From contig DAIDAB010000092.1 in NCBI GenBank assembly GCA_027310845.1, positions 1-7,698 of the forward strand: a stretch of DNA of 7,698 nt, written 5' to 3'. Every line of letters begins with the position of its first letter. Positions within the stretch are counted from its first letter, which is position 1. Shown in pieces: positions 6,189 through 7,698 of the stretch. The position numbers and the translations under genes were made by a program. The notes beneath the pieces were generated by a model. That model ran no database searches. It was not told the origin of the DNA and saw only the letters and a list, made by a program, of their open reading frames with translations. Origin of the DNA: a bacterium (GTDB lineage Archaea; Thermoproteota; Nitrososphaeria; Nitrososphaerales; CADDZS01).

Positions 6189-6527
6189 CTATTTCCTTCG
6201 CCATTCGAGATAATGCGAGAGATTGATTAGAAGTATCGCGATAACGAATATCTGAAAAAAGTCTAGTGCCGGAATCCCAGGAACAAACACTGATCCTCTT
6301 GTCGCATCAAAGGAATATGTGAACAAGGAAAGGTGGAGCGAGAGATTTCTTTCTCCAAAGGGGGCGGAAAGAAGCAGCGAAGGATAGTAGACGTATTCGA
6401 GGTAAGCAGATACGAGAGCAAGGAATGCGAGGATAATGTTGGTCAGAAAGAACCTCGTATTCCAGTAGGCTGATTTGACCGTACTGCTCATGCCCGCAGG
6501 AGTCTGGTCTCCCTTAGGTCCGCTCAT
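6189..6527 (-). CDS. Two-helix membrane protein, unknown function
   Basis: A 112-residue protein I do not recognise. The N-terminus is polar (MSGPKGDQTPAGMSSTVKSA). Two hydrophobic segments follow, at about residues 26-48 (FFLTNIILAFLALVSAYLEY) and 88-106 (FFQIFVIAILLINLSHYLEW). Between them is a 40-residue loop rich in aromatic and small residues, and the C-terminus ends in the basic WRRK, consistent with both ends in the cytoplasm. The ATG at 6527 is chosen because AGGAG stands 5 nt upstream and a strong TATA box sits about 53 nt upstream, giving a leader of about 27 nt; the longer frame opening at TTG 6566 would start before the predicted transcription start. It is divergent from the thioredoxin gene and lies 86 bp before the chaperone-like gene. 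No motif suggests a catalytic function. Confidence 0.72.
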   Translation of the reverse strand: MSGPKGDQTPAGMSSTVKSAYWNTRFFLTNIILAFLALVSAYLEYVYYPSLLLSAPFGERNLSLHLSLFTYSFDATRGSVFVPGIPALDFFQIFVIAILLINLSHYLEWRRK

Positions 6528-6532
6528 CTTTT

Positions 6533-6537
6533 CTCCT
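6533..6537 (-). promoter_or_regulatory. Shine-Dalgarno site of the 112-residue membrane protein
   Basis: AGGAG on the minus strand, 5 bases before the ATG at 6527. It decides that start over the upstream in-frame TTG at 6566. Confidence 0.6.
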
Positions 6538-6577
6538 GCCGTGGGTGAACACTCGCGAAAAGCCAAGCATCCACATG

Positions 6578-6583
6578 ATATAA
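6578..6583 (-). promoter_or_regulatory. Archaeal TATA box for the minus-strand genes
   Basis: The minus strand reads CCTTATATCATG with the TTATAT core here. A start of transcription about 26 nt downstream (near 6554) would give a leader of about 27 nt containing the AGGAG of the gene starting at 6527. It lies in the divergent region shared with the plus-strand thioredoxin gene and may also feed the mevalonate-enzyme genes by read-through. Confidence 0.55.
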
Positions 6584-6638
6584 GGTTGTTTTGCAGGAAG
6601 GCGTTTCACCTTGCGATTTGCGAAGCACTTGAAACCCG

Positions 6639-6644
6639 TAAATT
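6639..6644 (+). promoter_or_regulatory. Weak TATA-like element for the thioredoxin gene
   Basis: TAAATT centred about 31 nt upstream of the ATG at 6673 would place transcription start only a few bases before the ATG. The match to the archaeal consensus is poor, but it is the best A/T-rich hexamer at a suitable distance in this 145-bp divergent region. Confidence 0.25.
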
Positions 6645-6672
6645 GGGGTTCTAAACAGATAGTGCAGGGAAA

Positions 6673-7011
6673 ATGAAGTACCGCGCTTGGATCGGAAGGA
6701 AAGAACTAGAGCAAAAGATAATGAGTTCGGGCAAACCCAGTCTGCTACTCTTTGCTACTAATTGGTGCGGTTATTGCAAAAGGTTTCTTCAGATCGTCGA
6801 TGCGTATACATCCAAAGATGAAGTCACTGAGCTCTCAGTAGTTGACACAGATAGCGGAGACGGAGCTCTTTGGGATGACTACAATGTGAACGTCGTTCCC
6901 ACGCTTGTTGTCTACCAGAGTGGAAAGCAGGTGTTCAAGAAAGAAGCAAGGCCAGGAGTGGGCCTTCGGGAATCTGACCTCGAAGAAGCTATTATGCGCG
7001 CAAAAGCTTGA
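6673..7011 (+). CDS. Thioredoxin-like thiol-disulfide oxidoreductase
   Basis: A 112-residue cytosolic single-domain thioredoxin-fold protein; no signal peptide or membrane anchor. The redox motif is WCGYC (Trp31, Cys32, Cys35) after the strand SLLLFATN, and the cis-proline is Pro76 in NVVPTLVVYQSG. The Gly-Tyr pair between the cysteines differs from the GP of classical thioredoxin and is closer to glutaredoxin-like or CxxC-disulfide-reductase types, so the redox potential and partners may differ (inference). DTDSGDGALWDDYNV (58-72) matches the family's region before the cis-Pro strand. It is the only plus-strand gene, divergent from the membrane protein gene and convergent with the protease gene, whose stop is 3 bp away. 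The upstream sequence has only a weak purine stretch (AGGGAAA) before the ATG, consistent with a short or absent leader. Confidence 0.9.
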   Translation: MKYRAWIGRKELEQKIMSSGKPSLLLFATNWCGYCKRFLQIVDAYTSKDEVTELSVVDTDSGDGALWDDYNVNVVPTLVVYQSGKQVFKKEARPGVGLRESDLEEAIMRAKA

Positions 7012-7014
7012 ATG

Positions 7015-7698
7015 TCAGGGTGCAATAGTACTAGCGATAACTAGTGCTATCGAGGCGGCAAGGGCAATGGCCCATCTTGTCCTGTCCCATTCGAAGGCCT
7101 TCATTCCATCAAACCCTGGGAAGGGGATCAAATTCAGAAGTGCTATCCATGCGTTGAATCCTGTCAGAATCACAAATCCTGGGGCGAGATTTGAGAGAGC
7201 GAACAGGCGCACTGAGAGATAAAACAGCGTTCCAACAACGATATTGAAGCCTGGACCGATTAGTGCGATAGCTCCCATCAGTTCCTTGCTTCCATTACCA
7301 ATGATGTTTGTCTGACCGGGAACTAGGAATTTGAAGGGAAATGGAATGCTGATCGCGGTCAGAACGAGCAGGTAGATGTTTGTCCTAAACTCTGCCCAGA
7401 GCCCGTTTCGCTGGGCGAGGAACTTGTGCGCCAGCTCATGTCCAAGATATGAAAACAGAAGGCCCCCGATCATCACAAGGGCAATAAACGCATTGTCCAA
7501 AGTGTAGTAAGGATTCCAGAAGAGCCCAACCAGAACCATGAGCACAGTCGCGGCCGCAATATGTTTTCTTTCAACTTTAGAAAAAACAGGCGGGTAGCGT
7601 AACCTAAACCGAGATCTACCACCACCCACGCCAGGGACAATTGGCCGGTCTCCCCGTTGGTATCGAGGACCTAGAGGGCGACCCTCGCATACCCTGGC
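7015..7698 (-). CDS. Site-2 protease family membrane metallopeptidase (M50), 5' end beyond the window
   Basis: An intramembrane zinc protease of the archaeal M50 group. Numbered from the in-frame GTG at 7629 (204 residues), it shows hydrophobic segments near 23-38, 46-63, 84-97, 119-139, 151-169 and 186-202. The zinc motif HELAH is at 64-68, and the second motif NLIPFPGFDG at 166-175 supplies the third ligand Asp174. A GPGFN loop at 125-129 is also family-typical. Archaeal members act on membrane-bound or membrane-adjacent substrates; the target is unknown. The frame stays open for 23 more codons to the window edge (a Gly/Pro/Arg-rich stretch), and GTG 7629 has neither SD nor TATA at a fitting distance, so the real start probably lies outside; some archaeal relatives carry an N-terminal zinc-finger domain before such a linker. 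If GTG 7629 is used, the gene ends at 7629. The tail-to-tail gap to the thioredoxin gene is 3 bp. Confidence 0.88.
   Translation of the reverse strand, partial: ARVCEGRPLGPRYQRGDRPIVPGVGGGRSRFRLRYPPVFSKVERKHIAAATVLMVLVGLFWNPYYTLDNAFIALVMIGGLLFSYLGHELAHKFLAQRNGLWAEFRTNIYLLVLTAISIPFPFKFLVPGQTNIIGNGSKELMGAIALIGPGFNIVVGTLFYLSVRLFALSNLAPGFVILTGFNAWIALLNLIPFPGFDGMKAFEWDRTRWAIALAASIALVIASTIAP
7027..7048. repeat. Short inverted repeat at the convergent gene ends
   Basis: Arms AGTACTAG (7027-7034) and CTAGTGCT (7041-7048) pair over 8 positions with one T-G wobble in the plus-strand transcript, around a 6-base loop. It lies inside the last codons of the protease gene, 15 bases past the thioredoxin stop. 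No T-run follows, so a terminator role is doubtful; it may only reflect codon use. Confidence 0.3.

Noticed and set aside
7027..7048. Hairpin as transcription terminator for the thioredoxin gene
   Set aside because: No T-run follows and archaeal termination relies mainly on T-tracts; it lies within protease codons.
7630..7698. tRNA gene suggested by a perfect 7-bp acceptor-like stem (GCCAGGG/CCCTGGC) spanning 69 bases
   Set aside because: No TTC-containing T-loop, no GG D-loop and no 5-bp anticodon arm can be drawn on either strand, while the protease reading frame runs through without a stop.

Overview
The window looks like a fragment of an archaeal chromosome. The strongest evidence is a UbiD-type decarboxylase directly followed by the two separate subunits of an aconitase-X enzyme. 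That combination makes up the phosphomevalonate dehydratase and anhydromevalonate-phosphate decarboxylase steps of the archaeal modified mevalonate (isoprenoid/lipid) pathway. Archaeal-type TATA boxes about 27 nt upstream of start codons, Shine-Dalgarno (SD) sequences of the GGAG type at internal operon genes, and a compact site-2 protease agree with this. I would guess a TACK-type (Thermoproteota/Thaumarchaeota-like) archaeon, but the sequence alone does not fix the lineage. No mobile element, CRISPR array, rRNA or convincing tRNA is present. Coding density is very high and no gene-free stretch exceeds 300 bases.

Layout, in the direction of minus-strand transcription from the right end. At 7015-7698 (minus) lies a membrane site-2 protease (M50) whose reading frame is still open at the window edge. 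Convergent to it, at 6673-7011 (plus), is a small thioredoxin-like protein, the only plus-strand gene. Across a 145-bp divergent intergenic region, the minus strand carries a two-helix membrane protein of unknown function (6189-6527) with a TATA box and an SD. Next comes a long minus-strand array: a small protein resembling proteasome assembly chaperones (5731-6102), UbiD/AMP decarboxylase (4332-5720), phosphomevalonate dehydratase large (3154-4320) and small (2762-3157) subunits, an 88-residue two-helix membrane protein (2466-2732), a metallo-beta-lactamase-fold hydrolase (1749-2414), a D-2-hydroxyacid dehydrogenase (677-1669) and the N-terminal part of a thiamine-diphosphate (ThDP) enzyme (1-680, cut by the left edge).

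How they fit together. The UbiD and aconitase-X genes are separated by 11 bp or overlap by 4 bp and very probably form one translationally coupled unit that converts mevalonate 5-phosphate through trans-anhydromevalonate 5-phosphate to isopentenyl phosphate. The dehydrogenase and ThDP enzyme overlap by ATGA and form a second coupled pair, apparently with its own leaderless promoter at about 1696. Whether the hydrolase, dehydrogenase and ThDP enzyme have any metabolic link to isoprenoid synthesis is not shown by the sequence. The less expected points are the chaperone-like gene at the head of the mevalonate unit, the small membrane protein inside the array, and an Asp in place of the usual catalytic Glu in the ThDP enzyme.
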